Under the pieces are notes generated by a model. That model saw nothing but the letters and a program-made list of their open reading frames with translations, searched no databases and was not told where the DNA came from. From Pseudocalidococcus sp964653145 (GTDB lineage: Bacteria > Cyanobacteriota > Cyanobacteriia > Thermosynechococcales > Thermosynechococcaceae), in the NCBI GenBank assembly GCA_964653145.1, contig CAZZCG010000015.1, positions 19,367 through 83,366 of the forward strand: a stretch of DNA of 64,000 bases, given 5' to 3'. The translations under genes were made by a program, and so were the position numbers. Shown here one piece after another: positions 40,801 to 50,761 of the stretch (its first letter is position 1; each line of letters opens with the position of its first letter).

Positions 40801-42978
40801 ATGCCCCACGATCATCCCCATTATTTTGTTCTGGTGAGTCTACATGGTCTGATTCGGGGAACAAACTTAGAACTGGGCCGTGATGCCGATACTGGCGGAC
40901 AAACCAAATATGTTGTTGAATTAGCCCGCAAACTCGCTGAACATCCTCAGGTTGGCCAAGTTGATCTAGTGACCCGCCTCATCAATGATCCCAAGGTCAG
41001 TCCAGACTACGCCCAACCCATTGAACATCTCTCAGAGAAGGCGAAGATCGTCCGATTACCCTGTGGCCCCCGGCGCTATTTACGCAAAGAAGTACTTTGG
41101 CCCCACTTGGATGTGTTTGCCGATGAACTCCTCAAGTACCTGCGCGGGTCAGACCCAAAACCCGATGTGATTCATGGCCATTATGCCGATGCCGGTTATG
41201 TGGCTTGCCGAGTGGCAGGATGGTTGGGGATTCCCCTCGTGTTTACAGGCCATTCCTTGGGCCGGGTGAAACAGCAGCGAATGTTAGCCAATGGCCTGAA
41301 GCGGGAAAGCATGGAGGAACAATTTCACTTTGCAACCCGCATTGAAGCCGAGGAAACAACCCTGGCCAGTGCGGATCTTGTCATTGCCAGTACAAACCAG
41401 GAAATTGAAGAGCAATATCGACTCTACGACCACTACCGCCCGCAACACATGGTGGTTATTCCCCCAGGCCTGGATACACACCGATTTTTTCCTGACAATG
41501 CCACGTCCATTACAACTCAACCGGACATTGCCAAAGAATTGGGACGATTTTTATGTGATCCCCTCAAGCCGATGATCCTTTGTCTGTCCCGGCCAGTGCC
41601 CCGCAAAAATGTCGCTGCGTTGGTCAATGTGTATGGCCAAGACCGGGAATTACAGGAAAAAGCCAATCTTGTCCTGGTTTTGGGTAATCGGGACGATATC
41701 AGCAAAAGCGATACGGGCCCCAAGCAGGTTTTAACCGAATTACTGCTGTTGGTGGATCGCTATGATCTCTACGGAAGAGTTGCCTACCCGAAAACTCACC
41801 AGGCCGATGATGTCCCGGAACTCTATCGCCTAGCAGCCCGCTTGAAAGGCATCTTTATCAATCCGGCCTTGACGGAACCCTTTGGGCTGACCCTGATTGA
41901 AGCTGGGGCCTCTGGTTTGCCAATTTTAGCGACGGCGGATGGGGGCCCCCAAGATATCATTGCCCACTGTCACAATGGCCTGCTATTTGATCCGCTAAAC
42001 CCCGAAGAAATTCGGCAAACCCTCCACCAGGCCCTGTCAGATCCCGAACAATGGCTGGCCTGGTCTCTCCAGGGAATTGAAGGGGTGCAGCAGCACTATG
42101 CCTGGACAAGTCATGTGGAAAAATATCTCCAACAAATCCGGCATCTGTCCGCAAATACCCAAATCTCCATTCTCAACCCAGTCCGGCAAGTCTTGAGCCT
42201 TACCCCCCCAGGCTCGGTGCGACACCGTTTGTTAGAAACCGATCGGATGCTGATTTCCGATATTGATAACACCCTCCTGGGGGATCAAGAATCCTTAGGT
42301 CAATTGATCGCCGCCTTAGACCAAGATGAGGGCCTGGGTTTTGGCGTGGCCACTGGACGACATTTAAAAAGTGCAATTGAAATTTTGCAGGACTGGAATG
42401 TACCCTGGCCAGATGTGTTTATTACGTCTGTAGGTAGTGAAATTTATTACGGGCCTAAGCTGACCCCTGATACCAGTTGGAAGCACCACATTAATTACCG
42501 TTGGCAGCCAGAATTGGTTCACCAGGCCATGGCCGATTTTCCGGGAGTTACCCTACAAGCACCCGAGAATCAACGTCCCCACAAAATCAGTTACTTGGTC
42601 GATACTAGCCAAGCCCCACCCATTCCGCGTATCCTGAAACACCTCCGTCGACAAAAACTCCATGTCCAAGGCATTTTTTCCCACGAACAGTTTCTCGACC
42701 TTTTGCCACTGCGGGCCTCAAAAGGGGATGCATTACGCTATTTCGCCATGAAGTGGAATTTCTCGATGAAAGATATTATGGTGGCGGGAGACTCTGGCAA
42801 TGATGAGCAGATGCTTATGGGGAACACCCTAGCTGTTGTGGTGGGCAACCATAGCCCTGAACTGGAAAAACTCCGACAGCACGACGGGATTTACTTTGCC
42901 CAGGCCCACTATGCTGGGGGAATTCTTGAGGGGATGGCCCATTATCAGTTCCTCAACCCCGTTGCGGCAGAGATTTAA
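40801..42978 (+). CDS. spsA: Sucrose-phosphate synthase fused to sucrose-phosphatase domain
   Basis: The ATG at 40801 gives 725 residues, clear of the divergent invertase gene; an upstream start at 40681 would overlap it. The N-terminal GT-B glycosyltransferase has GRDADTGGQTKYVVELARKLA, HGHYADAGYVACRVAGWLGIPLVFTGHSLG and the donor-site EPFGLTLIEAGASGLPILAT. It makes sucrose-6-phosphate from UDP-glucose and fructose-6-phosphate. From about residue 475 a HAD domain follows, with ISDIDNTLLGD keeping both catalytic Asp residues and GDSGNDEQML. The second step may therefore be done by the same protein. Sucrose acts as compatible solute or sink. Confidence 0.95.
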   Translation: MPHDHPHYFVLVSLHGLIRGTNLELGRDADTGGQTKYVVELARKLAEHPQVGQVDLVTRLINDPKVSPDYAQPIEHLSEKAKIVRLPCGPRRYLRKEVLWPHLDVFADELLKYLRGSDPKPDVIHGHYADAGYVACRVAGWLGIPLVFTGHSLGRVKQQRMLANGLKRESMEEQFHFATRIEAEETTLASADLVIASTNQEIEEQYRLYDHYRPQHMVVIPPGLDTHRFFPDNATSITTQPDIAKELGRFLCDPLKPMILCLSRPVPRKNVAALVNVYGQDRELQEKANLVLVLGNRDDISKSDTGPKQVLTELLLLVDRYDLYGRVAYPKTHQADDVPELYRLAARLKGIFINPALTEPFGLTLIEAGASGLPILATADGGPQDIIAHCHNGLLFDPLNPEEIRQTLHQALSDPEQWLAWSLQGIEGVQQHYAWTSHVEKYLQQIRHLSANTQISILNPVRQVLSLTPPGSVRHRLLETDRMLISDIDNTLLGDQESLGQLIAALDQDEGLGFGVATGRHLKSAIEILQDWNVPWPDVFITSVGSEIYYGPKLTPDTSWKHHINYRWQPELVHQAMADFPGVTLQAPENQRPHKISYLVDTSQAPPIPRILKHLRRQKLHVQGIFSHEQFLDLLPLRASKGDALRYFAMKWNFSMKDIMVAGDSGNDEQMLMGNTLAVVVGNHSPELEKLRQHDGIYFAQAHYAGGILEGMAHYQFLNPVAAEI

Positions 42979-42996
42979 ACCAGGCGTAATAGTGGA

Positions 42997-44022
42997 TTAG
43001 GAGCCAAACCGCTGGGCCAACTGTCGAGTTTTGAGGCCAACTTCAATGGCTTCCAGACAGCGAATCATGCCAGTTGTGTTGATCATTTCTACAGTTTTTC
43101 CCGATTTTTCCGCCGCTTTCATCGCTTTTTCTGTGAGCTTGTGGCTAGCATACCCGGTGACGACAATGACTAAATCCGCAGAGGTAATGTGGGATTCCGC
43201 TTGCTCCATTAATTGGGGCCCGGCCTGGGCAGTACACCAAACTAGCGTGACCCCAGAATCCCGTAACCGATTCCGAACAGCAGTTTCCAGACGATCATGG
43301 CCGCCAAACACAACGACTTTACCGTTAAGCTCACTGTAGGGATTTGGCCGTTTGTCTGAGGGACGATGTCGGGTTTTGGGTTGAATCTCGTAGGGTCGTT
43401 CAATCTTGGAGCGGTTATCGAGGGCCTTGTGATAGATAAAGTTCAAGCTGTTTTCATAGGATCCCCGGAGCTTGGCCACGGCACCCTCTTTGCTGAGGGA
43501 GTTAATCCGATCCATCAGGGCAATGACCACTTCATCAAGGGCATTAATCGCCTTCAGGTCGGAAACATAGCCGCGAATCGCAATGGCCGCATCGGTGGCA
43601 GTAAAAAAGTCCTCTTGCTCGGCAATCATCTCCAGAAGATCTTCCTTGAGTTGACGGCGCCAGGCATTTAGTTGTTCACTGGTACGTTCATTCAGAAGTC
43701 TTTCTTCGTTAAGAATGATTTGCTGCTCGACGTTGAGAACTGCTAAAGCTGGGGCATCTGCAATTTTCTCCCGCAGCTCATCCGCTTTTTCCTGTAATTT
43801 CTTAAAGTTAATACTGTCCGTAAAACCCTGATCGGTAAAAACTTTTAAGGAAGATTCTACTTGATCTAGGAGGGGTTGCAGTCGGTCGCGAATTTCCTGG
43901 GTGGCCCGTTCAATTTGCTCCTCTCGTTCCTGCTGCAGCCGTCGTTCCTCCATTTCAATCTTGGCTAAGGACAAGAGGTCTAAAACCGATGCTTCGACAT
44001 CGTTAATATCCGGCAAGGTCAT
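42997..44022 (-). CDS. Coiled-coil protein with C-terminal DUF2325 domain
   Basis: The ATG at 44022 (MTLPDINDVEASVLDLLSLAK) gives 341 residues. Residues about 20-130 are charged helical coiled coil (MEERRLQQEREEQIERATQEIRD). The C-terminal 100 residues hold DUF2325: VVVFGGHDRLETAVRNRLRD, LVIVVTGYASHKLTEKAMKAAEKSGKTVEMINTTGM. DUF2325 has a Rossmann-like look and unknown function. The gene converges on the sucrose-phosphate synthase, whose stop is 18 bases away. No partner is evident. Confidence 0.85.
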   Translation of the reverse strand: MTLPDINDVEASVLDLLSLAKIEMEERRLQQEREEQIERATQEIRDRLQPLLDQVESSLKVFTDQGFTDSINFKKLQEKADELREKIADAPALAVLNVEQQIILNEERLLNERTSEQLNAWRRQLKEDLLEMIAEQEDFFTATDAAIAIRGYVSDLKAINALDEVVIALMDRINSLSKEGAVAKLRGSYENSLNFIYHKALDNRSKIERPYEIQPKTRHRPSDKRPNPYSELNGKVVVFGGHDRLETAVRNRLRDSGVTLVWCTAQAGPQLMEQAESHITSADLVIVVTGYASHKLTEKAMKAAEKSGKTVEMINTTGMIRCLEAIEVGLKTRQLAQRFGS

Positions 44023-44250
44023 TATCTGCTCCAACAATGTATGAATTAAATTAGAAAAAGAGTAATTTTTGTACCTATGAGAAACCCTCCGAACTGCGCC
44101 AGAATTCTAGGTCACAATCCAGAATCACCAGAAACAGAAATATCGTCAGTGAATAATATCTCTTATTGTCTTGACACGGGCTGCATTGACCATAACAAGG
44201 GGTGAGAGATTAAGACAATGTAATGAGTATTTTATACTAACTTATACATT

Positions 44251-44901
44251 TTGAATTTTTCTGTGAGGGTTTTAGAACCGTTAGTGGATAAGGATTTCAG
44301 CAAAACCATAGTCGGAATTACCGGGGGAATTGCCTCAGGAAAGTCCACGGTGGCCAACTATTTATCCCAGACCAAGGGGGTGTCAATTTTAGATGCGGAT
44401 CTTTTGGCCCGAGTTGCGGTTGATCCCGGAACGCCAGGTTTAGCAGCAATTCAAGCCCGATTTGGCCCCGATGTTCTCTTAGAAAGCGGCGAACTTAACC
44501 GGGGCAGTTTGGCAGAAATTATTTTCAATAACCCCGAAGCTCGACATTGGCTAGAGAACCTGATTCATCCCGTGGTGCGCAAACAGCTTATTGTTCAGGC
44601 TGATCAGTTTTTAAAACAAGAGTCCCGAATTGTGATGGTGATTCCATTACTGTTTGAGGCACAGATGACAGACTTGGTGGATCAGGTTTGGGTTGTGACC
44701 GTTTCCGAGGCAGTGCAATGTCAACGTTTGATGGGCCGTAATCACCTGACCGTTGCCCAGGCCCAGGCCCGGATCCGCAGTCAAATGCCCCTTGCTGAAA
44801 AAGTTCAGTTGGCGGATGTGGTTTTGGATAATAATGGCCCCCTGGCTGAGTTAGTGCCACAAATTGACCAGGCCTGGGAAAACCTGATCACTTCGAAATA
44901 A
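44251..44901 (+). CDS. coaE: Dephospho-CoA kinase
   Basis: The protein has 216 residues with a P-loop GGIASGKS at 25-32, ILDADLLARVAVDPG (acceptor site) near 46, and LIHPVVRK and VMVIPLLFE as further family marks. It catalyses the last step of coenzyme A synthesis, phosphorylating dephospho-CoA at the 3' ribose hydroxyl. The start is TTG at 44251 or GTG at 44263, since no ATG fits. The gene stands in an AT-rich gap upstream and is followed by a convergent oxidoreductase. Confidence 0.95.
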   Translation: MNFSVRVLEPLVDKDFSKTIVGITGGIASGKSTVANYLSQTKGVSILDADLLARVAVDPGTPGLAAIQARFGPDVLLESGELNRGSLAEIIFNNPEARHWLENLIHPVVRKQLIVQADQFLKQESRIVMVIPLLFEAQMTDLVDQVWVVTVSEAVQCQRLMGRNHLTVAQAQARIRSQMPLAEKVQLADVVLDNNGPLAELVPQIDQAWENLITSK

Positions 44902-44953
44902 AGCTAAACAGCCCAATTAATCCGGATGCCATTTTGAATCCGTGGCAAGAAAC

Positions 44954-45949
44954 TTAAATGATTAACACAATCTTACCCAGGCCCTGATGGGATTCTAAAA
45001 ACTGATGGGCATCGGCGGCCGCTCCCAGGGGAAAGGTTTTGCCGACTTCAACCTGCAACTGTCCGGATAAGACCCAATCCATGGCCTGTTGGACAATCTG
45101 GGCCTGGTGCAGTTGGGCCGGTCTGAGGTCATCTAATTCTGGGGTCAGCATCAGGGTAAAGCTCAGGGTGAGATTTTTGCGCCGGGCCAGTTTCCAATTT
45201 GTATCAGATGCCGGTTCCAAGAGCGTGGCAATTTGCCCATAGGGTTTAACAAGATTAAAGGTTTCAGTCAAGGTCGCCCCCCCCACCGTATCGAAGGCAA
45301 GATCAACTCCAGTTTCCCTACTCCAGGCCCATAATTCCCTTTCCCAGCCCGGCTCTCGGTAGTTCAAGACCAGATCGGCTCCGAGGGTTTTAACAAATTC
45401 TGCCTTGACCGAATCACTCACGGTCGTTACCACCTTGGCCTGGCGTAATTTTGCTAACTGAATCGCCACATGACCGACCCCACCCGCCCCAGCATGGATC
45501 AAAACCCTCTCCCCAGATTTCACATTGGCTTGATCATAGAGGGCTGACCAGGCTGTGATCGTAACTAAGGGCAAAGCGGCGGCTTGGATAAACGAGACAG
45601 ATTCCGGTTTCCGGGCCAGACAATAATTCGGCACAACTGCATATTCGGCATAGGTTCCCGGCCGTTTCCCCAGGCCCCCCTGACAAAAGACCACTTCATC
45701 CCCCACGCACCAATCCGTTACCGCCTCCCCCACGTCCGCAATGATCCCCGCCCCATCACAGCCCAAAATCGCTGGCATTAACTCTGGGTAAAACGTCCCC
45801 CGTTGGCGCAGTTTGGTATCAATCGGATTGACTCCCGCGGCTTTTAACTCCACCAAAACTTCATCAGGGTCCTGAATCCTGGGAGTAGGGAGATCACTCG
45901 GTTTCAAGGCAGTGGGGTCGCCGGGTGCGTGGAGCAAAATCGTTTTCAT
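44954..45949 (-). CDS. Zinc-independent medium-chain oxidoreductase, quinone reductase type
   Basis: The ATG at 45949 gives 331 residues, starting MKTILLHAPGDPTALK; a longer frame upstream has no family similarity. The GroES-like catalytic domain contains VELKAAGVNPIDTKLRQRGTFYPELMPAILGCDGAGII. The NADPH site is VLIHAGAGGVGHVAIQLAKL. No structural zinc cysteine cluster is seen, placing it with NADPH:quinone oxidoreductases of the MDR superfamily. It likely reduces quinones or reactive carbonyls. Substrate uncertain. Confidence 0.9.
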   Translation of the reverse strand: MKTILLHAPGDPTALKPSDLPTPRIQDPDEVLVELKAAGVNPIDTKLRQRGTFYPELMPAILGCDGAGIIADVGEAVTDWCVGDEVVFCQGGLGKRPGTYAEYAVVPNYCLARKPESVSFIQAAALPLVTITAWSALYDQANVKSGERVLIHAGAGGVGHVAIQLAKLRQAKVVTTVSDSVKAEFVKTLGADLVLNYREPGWERELWAWSRETGVDLAFDTVGGATLTETFNLVKPYGQIATLLEPASDTNWKLARRKNLTLSFTLMLTPELDDLRPAQLHQAQIVQQAMDWVLSGQLQVEVGKTFPLGAAADAHQFLESHQGLGKIVLII

Positions 45950-46145
45950 AAATCTGTTTTTTTTAGCTTTGTGCTTCAGGTCAGGGGAGTTGGCGACATC
46001 CTCCAGTGTAAGGAATAGAACAGGTCGCTTGTCATAATGGATAAGTCCTTTACTTAAGTTTCTCAATCAGCTGAAAACTCACTCAGCCGACTTCTCCTTA
46101 CAAACCATCTCTGATCGTCATTGAACTTTCTGCATAACTGATTTA

Positions 46146-48779
46146 ATGTCCACTCCCCCACCTGATCAACCCCTGCGACTTGGCCGTAACCCAGGCCTGC
46201 AAATCACCCACAATGCCTTAGACCGGGCCACCCTCACCCCAATGTTGCAGCACTACGCCGACATGAAGGATCAATATCCCCATGCGTTGTTGCTCTATCG
46301 GGTCGGGGATTTTTACGAAACCTTTTTTCAGGATGCCTGCACAATTGCCCGCGAACTGGAACTGGTCTTAACTGGCAAAGAAGCGGGAAAAGATATTGGT
46401 CGCGTTGCCATGGCCGGGGTTCCCCATCACGCCCTAGAACGCTATTGTCGGCAATTAGTGGAAAAAGGCTATGCCATTGCGATTTGTGATCAAGTCGAGG
46501 ATCCTGCCCAGGCCCAGGGTTTAGTTAAGCGGGAAGTTACGCGGATTTTTACCCCTGGTACGGTTTTAGATGAAGGCCTACTCCAACCCCGAAAAAATAA
46601 TTTCTTAGCGGCTGTGATTTTAGCGGGAAGTCACTGGGGCCTGGCCTATGCGGATGTTTCCACCGGGGAATTTCTCACCACCCAAGACCAAGACCGGGAG
46701 CAACTGCACCAAGAACTGACTCGTCTCCAACCCTCGGAAATTTTACTGGCCAGTGAAGCCCCAGATTTAAATCGGCTGTTGAGGCCTGGGGAAGGGGGGG
46801 ATTTATTACCAGAGGGCCTGCCCACTCAGTTTTGCTATACCCTCCGGCCGATGGCAGATTTTCATCATCCCGAAGCCCGACAACGCTTACTGGAAAACTT
46901 TGGCGTGAGATCCTTAGAGGGCCTGGGTTGTGAAAAATTATCCTTAGCCACACGGGCTGCTGGGGGACTTTTAGCCTATCTGGGGGATACCCATCGGGAA
47001 CAACCAATTCCACTCCAGCCCCTCAGCACCTATCAACTCACCAATTATTTAATCCTGGATCAACAAACTCGGCGCAATTTGGAACTCACCCAAACCGTCC
47101 GGGATGGCACCTTTCAAGGCTCAGTCTTGTGGTCCCTGGATCGAACCTGTACCGCGATGGGAGGGCGTCTTCTCCGTCGGTGGTTATTGCAACCGTTGTT
47201 AGAGATTAAAGCCATCCGAGATCGCCAGGCCACGATTCAGGAACTGATCCAACACACCTATCTCCGCCAAGAAATTCAACGCCATCTCCAACACATTTAT
47301 GATTTAGAACGGTTAGCCGGGCGGGCAGGGTCGGGAACAGCCAATGCTCGCGATTTAATCGCGCTCCGGGATTCCTTTGATACCCTGCTGAAGTTAGCCC
47401 CTATCTTAGCCACTGCCCAATCCAGCTATCTCAAAGCCCTGCAAACCCTACCACCCGAACTGGAACAATTAGGTGATTTACTCCACGCAACTTTAGTTGA
47501 ATCTCCCCCAATTGCGCTGATGGAAGGAGGACTGATCCGGCCTGGGGCAAATCCTGACTTGGATCAACAAAAACAACAACTGGAGCAGGATCAACAGTGG
47601 TTTGTCACCCTCGAAGCCCAAGAACGGGAACGCAGCGGCATTAATACCCTCAAAGTTGGCTTTACCAAGGCGGCCGGCTACTACATCAGCATTTCCCGCA
47701 GCAAAACCCAGACCCCGCCCTCGGACTACATTCGCAAGCAAACCCTAACCAACGAAGAACGCTACATCACCGCCGAACTCAAGGAACGGGAAGCCCGGTT
47801 AATGACGCTCCAGGCCGATCTGTTTCAAATGGAGTATGAAATTTTCCTCGACCTTCGCAACCAAGTCGCCGCCCAGGCCAGTGTAATCCGACAAATTGCA
47901 ACCGCAGTAGCCACTATTGATGTCCTCTGGGGCCTGGCGGAAGTGGCGATTTACCAAGGCTATTGTTGTCCAGAACTGGTGGAAAGTCGGGAGTTATTCA
48001 TTAGTGCTGGCCGCCACCCGGTTGTGGAGCAGACCCTACCCGCAGGCTTTTTTGTTCCCAATGATACGCACCTCGGCGGGATGGCAGATCTGATGATTCT
48101 CACCGGCCCCAATGCCAGTGGTAAAAGCTGTTATCTGCGGCAAGTGGGGTTAATTCAACTCTTGGCCCAAATTGGGAGTTTTATTCCGTCGCAATCAGCC
48201 AAACTTGGCATTTGTGATCGGATTTTTACTCGAGTTGGGGCTGTGGATGATCTGGCCACAGGGCAATCAACTTTTATGGTGGAAATGAACGAAACCGCCA
48301 ATATTCTCAACCATGCCACACCCAAATCTTTAGTCTTGTTGGATGAAATTGGCCGAGGCACAGCCACATTTGATGGATTGGCGATTGCTTGGTCGGTAGC
48401 GGAATACCTGGCAACAACTCTTCAATCTCGGACAATCTTTGCAACTCACTATCACGAACTCAATGAGCTGGCCAGTTTGTTAAGTAATGTTGTTAATTAT
48501 CAAGTCGTTGTTAAAGAACTACCTGAAGAAATTATTTTTCTACATCAGGTGCAACCCGGTGGAGCCGACCGTTCCTATGGCATTGAGGCGGGACGTTTAG
48601 CAGGTTTACCCCCATCTGTGATTCAGCGGGCCCGTCAGGTCATGCAGCAAATTGAGCAACATAGTAAGATTGCCCTAGGGTTACGAAAAACAGCGTCCAC
48701 CTCCCAATCATCAGTGAAATCACCCAGTCCAGTGCTGCAAGGGCAGTTATTCAGTTCTGAGTCGTCACTGTCAGGTTAG
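46146..48779 (+). CDS. mutS: DNA mismatch repair protein MutS
   Basis: At 877 residues this is MutS1-type. The mismatch-reading Phe-X-Glu motif is in LYRVGDFYETFF near residue 55. The ATPase has GPNASGKSCYLRQVG near 653-668, STFMVEMNETANIL and LLDEIGRGTATFDGL, plus the helix-turn-helix end IEAGRLAGLPPSVIQRARQVM. It recognises mispairs and recruits MutL. No mutL is adjacent. The C-terminal 35 residues are Ser-rich and variable. Confidence 0.97.
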   Translation: MSTPPPDQPLRLGRNPGLQITHNALDRATLTPMLQHYADMKDQYPHALLLYRVGDFYETFFQDACTIARELELVLTGKEAGKDIGRVAMAGVPHHALERYCRQLVEKGYAIAICDQVEDPAQAQGLVKREVTRIFTPGTVLDEGLLQPRKNNFLAAVILAGSHWGLAYADVSTGEFLTTQDQDREQLHQELTRLQPSEILLASEAPDLNRLLRPGEGGDLLPEGLPTQFCYTLRPMADFHHPEARQRLLENFGVRSLEGLGCEKLSLATRAAGGLLAYLGDTHREQPIPLQPLSTYQLTNYLILDQQTRRNLELTQTVRDGTFQGSVLWSLDRTCTAMGGRLLRRWLLQPLLEIKAIRDRQATIQELIQHTYLRQEIQRHLQHIYDLERLAGRAGSGTANARDLIALRDSFDTLLKLAPILATAQSSYLKALQTLPPELEQLGDLLHATLVESPPIALMEGGLIRPGANPDLDQQKQQLEQDQQWFVTLEAQERERSGINTLKVGFTKAAGYYISISRSKTQTPPSDYIRKQTLTNEERYITAELKEREARLMTLQADLFQMEYEIFLDLRNQVAAQASVIRQIATAVATIDVLWGLAEVAIYQGYCCPELVESRELFISAGRHPVVEQTLPAGFFVPNDTHLGGMADLMILTGPNASGKSCYLRQVGLIQLLAQIGSFIPSQSAKLGICDRIFTRVGAVDDLATGQSTFMVEMNETANILNHATPKSLVLLDEIGRGTATFDGLAIAWSVAEYLATTLQSRTIFATHYHELNELASLLSNVVNYQVVVKELPEEIIFLHQVQPGGADRSYGIEAGRLAGLPPSVIQRARQVMQQIEQHSKIALGLRKTASTSQSSVKSPSPVLQGQLFSSESSLSG

Positions 48780-48892
48780 ATGTTCAGTACTTACACGGTA
48801 GCTGACAGGATGAGGATCGCTTTAGGGTGAAGGTAGAAAATGCGTTAATTCCATTAGCGTGTTTCAGCTATTGACCCTGCTGAGTTGAGCCG

Positions 48893-49846
48893 ATGTTTAA
48901 GATGCTTTGGTCTATGGAATCCCCTGAAAATAAATCAACCCATGTCCCGGAAACAAATCGTCCGTTGGCATTGGCTCAACCATCCCGTGGTTTTGTCCCC
49001 CACACCGATGCGGTTTACGTGGCGCCAATTCCGCGGTTGGTGACCTACTCCCCCTATATGCAGCGCTCCATCGTTCTCACCTCAGCCCAAGAGTGGGTGA
49101 TTGGCCGCAATAAGGATAGTTCAATTTGCTTACCGGATCGCTGGGCATCTCGAAACCATTCTGTTTTAAGACTTGATAGTAAAGGTGGCTTTAATCTAGT
49201 TGATTTAGAAAGCTTAAATGGGACTTTTGTCAACAGCCAAAAAATTAGCAAGCCTTTTGCATTAAGCCATCAAGATATCATCACCATTGGGGAAACAGAA
49301 ATAGAGTTTATCTATCCAGAGCAACAACAGCAATGGATTTATTCAGATACTCCCAATCCGTGGGTGGTCATGACCCATATTTCCCGGGCGCAGGGGGACA
49401 TGTGGCGAGAAATTCTCAATTCTCAGGGAATTTCAACCATCTGGGCCACTTCCCATTTTGAACTAGAGAAGGTGATCAATCACATTGAATCCATCGGCGT
49501 CCATCCCAACATGTTGATGCTGGATTTAGGGATGCCCAAAACGAATCCCTACGACTTCTGTCGGCGGTACCATGCCAACTATCCAGATTTAAAAATTATT
49601 CTTCTCAATGGGATGCGTCAAGAAGTTTTTATGGCTGAACGTAAATGGGCCAAAAATCAAGGGGCAACGGATTTGTTTGCGGCACTTCCCAAAGAACACC
49701 TATTTGCTGAATTGACCACAATTACTGAGCAACTCCAGGTCATTGCTGAAGCGATCAACTGGCCCCTCAGCCACCCAGAATCCTTAACCGCTACCCTACT
49801 TCAGTTGCAGTCGCGGATTGGTGATATTGATTCTGGATTTTTCTAG
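48893..49846 (+). CDS. FHA domain protein with degenerate receiver domain
   Basis: The 317-residue protein has an FHA domain at about residues 60-135 (EWVIGRNKDSSICLPDRWASRNHSVL, LNGTFVNSQKI), which binds phosphothreonine. Residues about 150-300 look like a response-regulator receiver: MLMLDLGMPKTNPYDFCRRYH keeps an Asp. However, the usual acidic pair after the first strand is replaced by VVMTHISRAQG, and the Thr/Ser strand reads IILLNGMRQE. It is thus a pseudo-receiver or an atypical one. An ATG at 48914 (Met8) is an alternative start. The combination suggests a link between Ser/Thr kinase signalling and a two-component-like output. Confidence 0.85.
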   Translation: MFKMLWSMESPENKSTHVPETNRPLALAQPSRGFVPHTDAVYVAPIPRLVTYSPYMQRSIVLTSAQEWVIGRNKDSSICLPDRWASRNHSVLRLDSKGGFNLVDLESLNGTFVNSQKISKPFALSHQDIITIGETEIEFIYPEQQQQWIYSDTPNPWVVMTHISRAQGDMWREILNSQGISTIWATSHFELEKVINHIESIGVHPNMLMLDLGMPKTNPYDFCRRYHANYPDLKIILLNGMRQEVFMAERKWAKNQGATDLFAALPKEHLFAELTTITEQLQVIAEAINWPLSHPESLTATLLQLQSRIGDIDSGFF

Positions 49847-49898
49847 GGGTTTACCCTATTTGGATATATTTTCTCTCTTAGTCCTTTTTTGCTGAACC

Positions 49899-50717
49899 TT
49901 AGGGATAGATGGTGAGGCCGCCTGTACAGGTCAGTCCCTTAGGAGTTAGAGCTAGATCCTCCAAGTAAACGTCATTTCCCAGGTTGATCTGTAGGGTTTG
50001 TGGTGTTGGGGTCAACCCCTTGAGATTCCGAAATTCAAGAATTTGGGGTGAGGCTAGTCCCAGGCCAGAGGTAAAGGTCAGTTGAGTTATGGTCGTTGCC
50101 TGAATATCCAAGGTGCAGGTTAATTCTCCATCGCCAAAATTAATCGCAGCTTGGGAAATGATGAACTCGGCGGAAATGTCTGGGGGGGAAATTCCCAATT
50201 CTGTTACCAAAATCCCCAACAAGTCGCGGAGGGCCCCACGCATCAGCTCCGAGTCAAGGGATTGCTGGAGGTCAGATTGACTGAGGTGGATCTCTCCCCA
50301 GGCCTGGATTGGTTCCATCAGCTTTAAGGGTTTACCCCGCAGCACTTGCCCCAGATTAACGCGGATATTTTCGGCTTGCAGGCGGGCCTGGGACAAATAA
50401 AGTCCTTGGTAGATCACTCCAGCAGCAATTACTTGCACCAGCGGCAGATACCCAGAAAATAATTGTCGATCCTGGGCGTGGAGTTGAATATCCAGTTGGG
50501 TCGCGGCCTGGACTTGAGTGTTGAGCCACCATCGAAACGCTGGAGTTACAACTCGCTTGACCAATCGTTGCTTGCCCGGATTTGCGGATTGGGCATCAGA
50601 GACAGTTTCAGGGTTGTTCTCTGGCCCCAGGCCTGATTCAAGGTCTAACTCGGGTTCCCAGGCCACAGGTTGTTCAGCAGGGGGGGCAGACTTAGGTGAG
50701 GTGGGAAAACGGGTCAT
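49899..50717 (-). CDS. DUF2993 (LmeA-like) protein
   Basis: The 272-residue protein has an acidic, Pro-rich N-terminus of about 50 residues and no signal peptide. A DUF2993-type domain follows: QVQAATQLDIQLHAQDRQLFSGYLPLVQVIAAGVIYQGLYLSQARLQAENIRVNLGQVLRGKPLKLMEPI, then PQTLQINLGNDVYLEDL. The family is common in cyanobacteria and actinobacteria, where LmeA binds phospholipid at the envelope. The gene is followed on the plus-strand side by no partner. It lies 44 bases downstream of the EI24-type membrane protein gene on the same strand. Confidence 0.85.
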   Translation of the reverse strand: MTRFPTSPKSAPPAEQPVAWEPELDLESGLGPENNPETVSDAQSANPGKQRLVKRVVTPAFRWWLNTQVQAATQLDIQLHAQDRQLFSGYLPLVQVIAAGVIYQGLYLSQARLQAENIRVNLGQVLRGKPLKLMEPIQAWGEIHLSQSDLQQSLDSELMRGALRDLLGILVTELGISPPDISAEFIISQAAINFGDGELTCTLDIQATTITQLTFTSGLGLASPQILEFRNLKGLTPTPQTLQINLGNDVYLEDLALTPKGLTCTGGLTIYP

Positions 50718-50761
50718 AGAACTCCAGACAACGATGAAACGAAACCATTAGGTTTGCCTGA

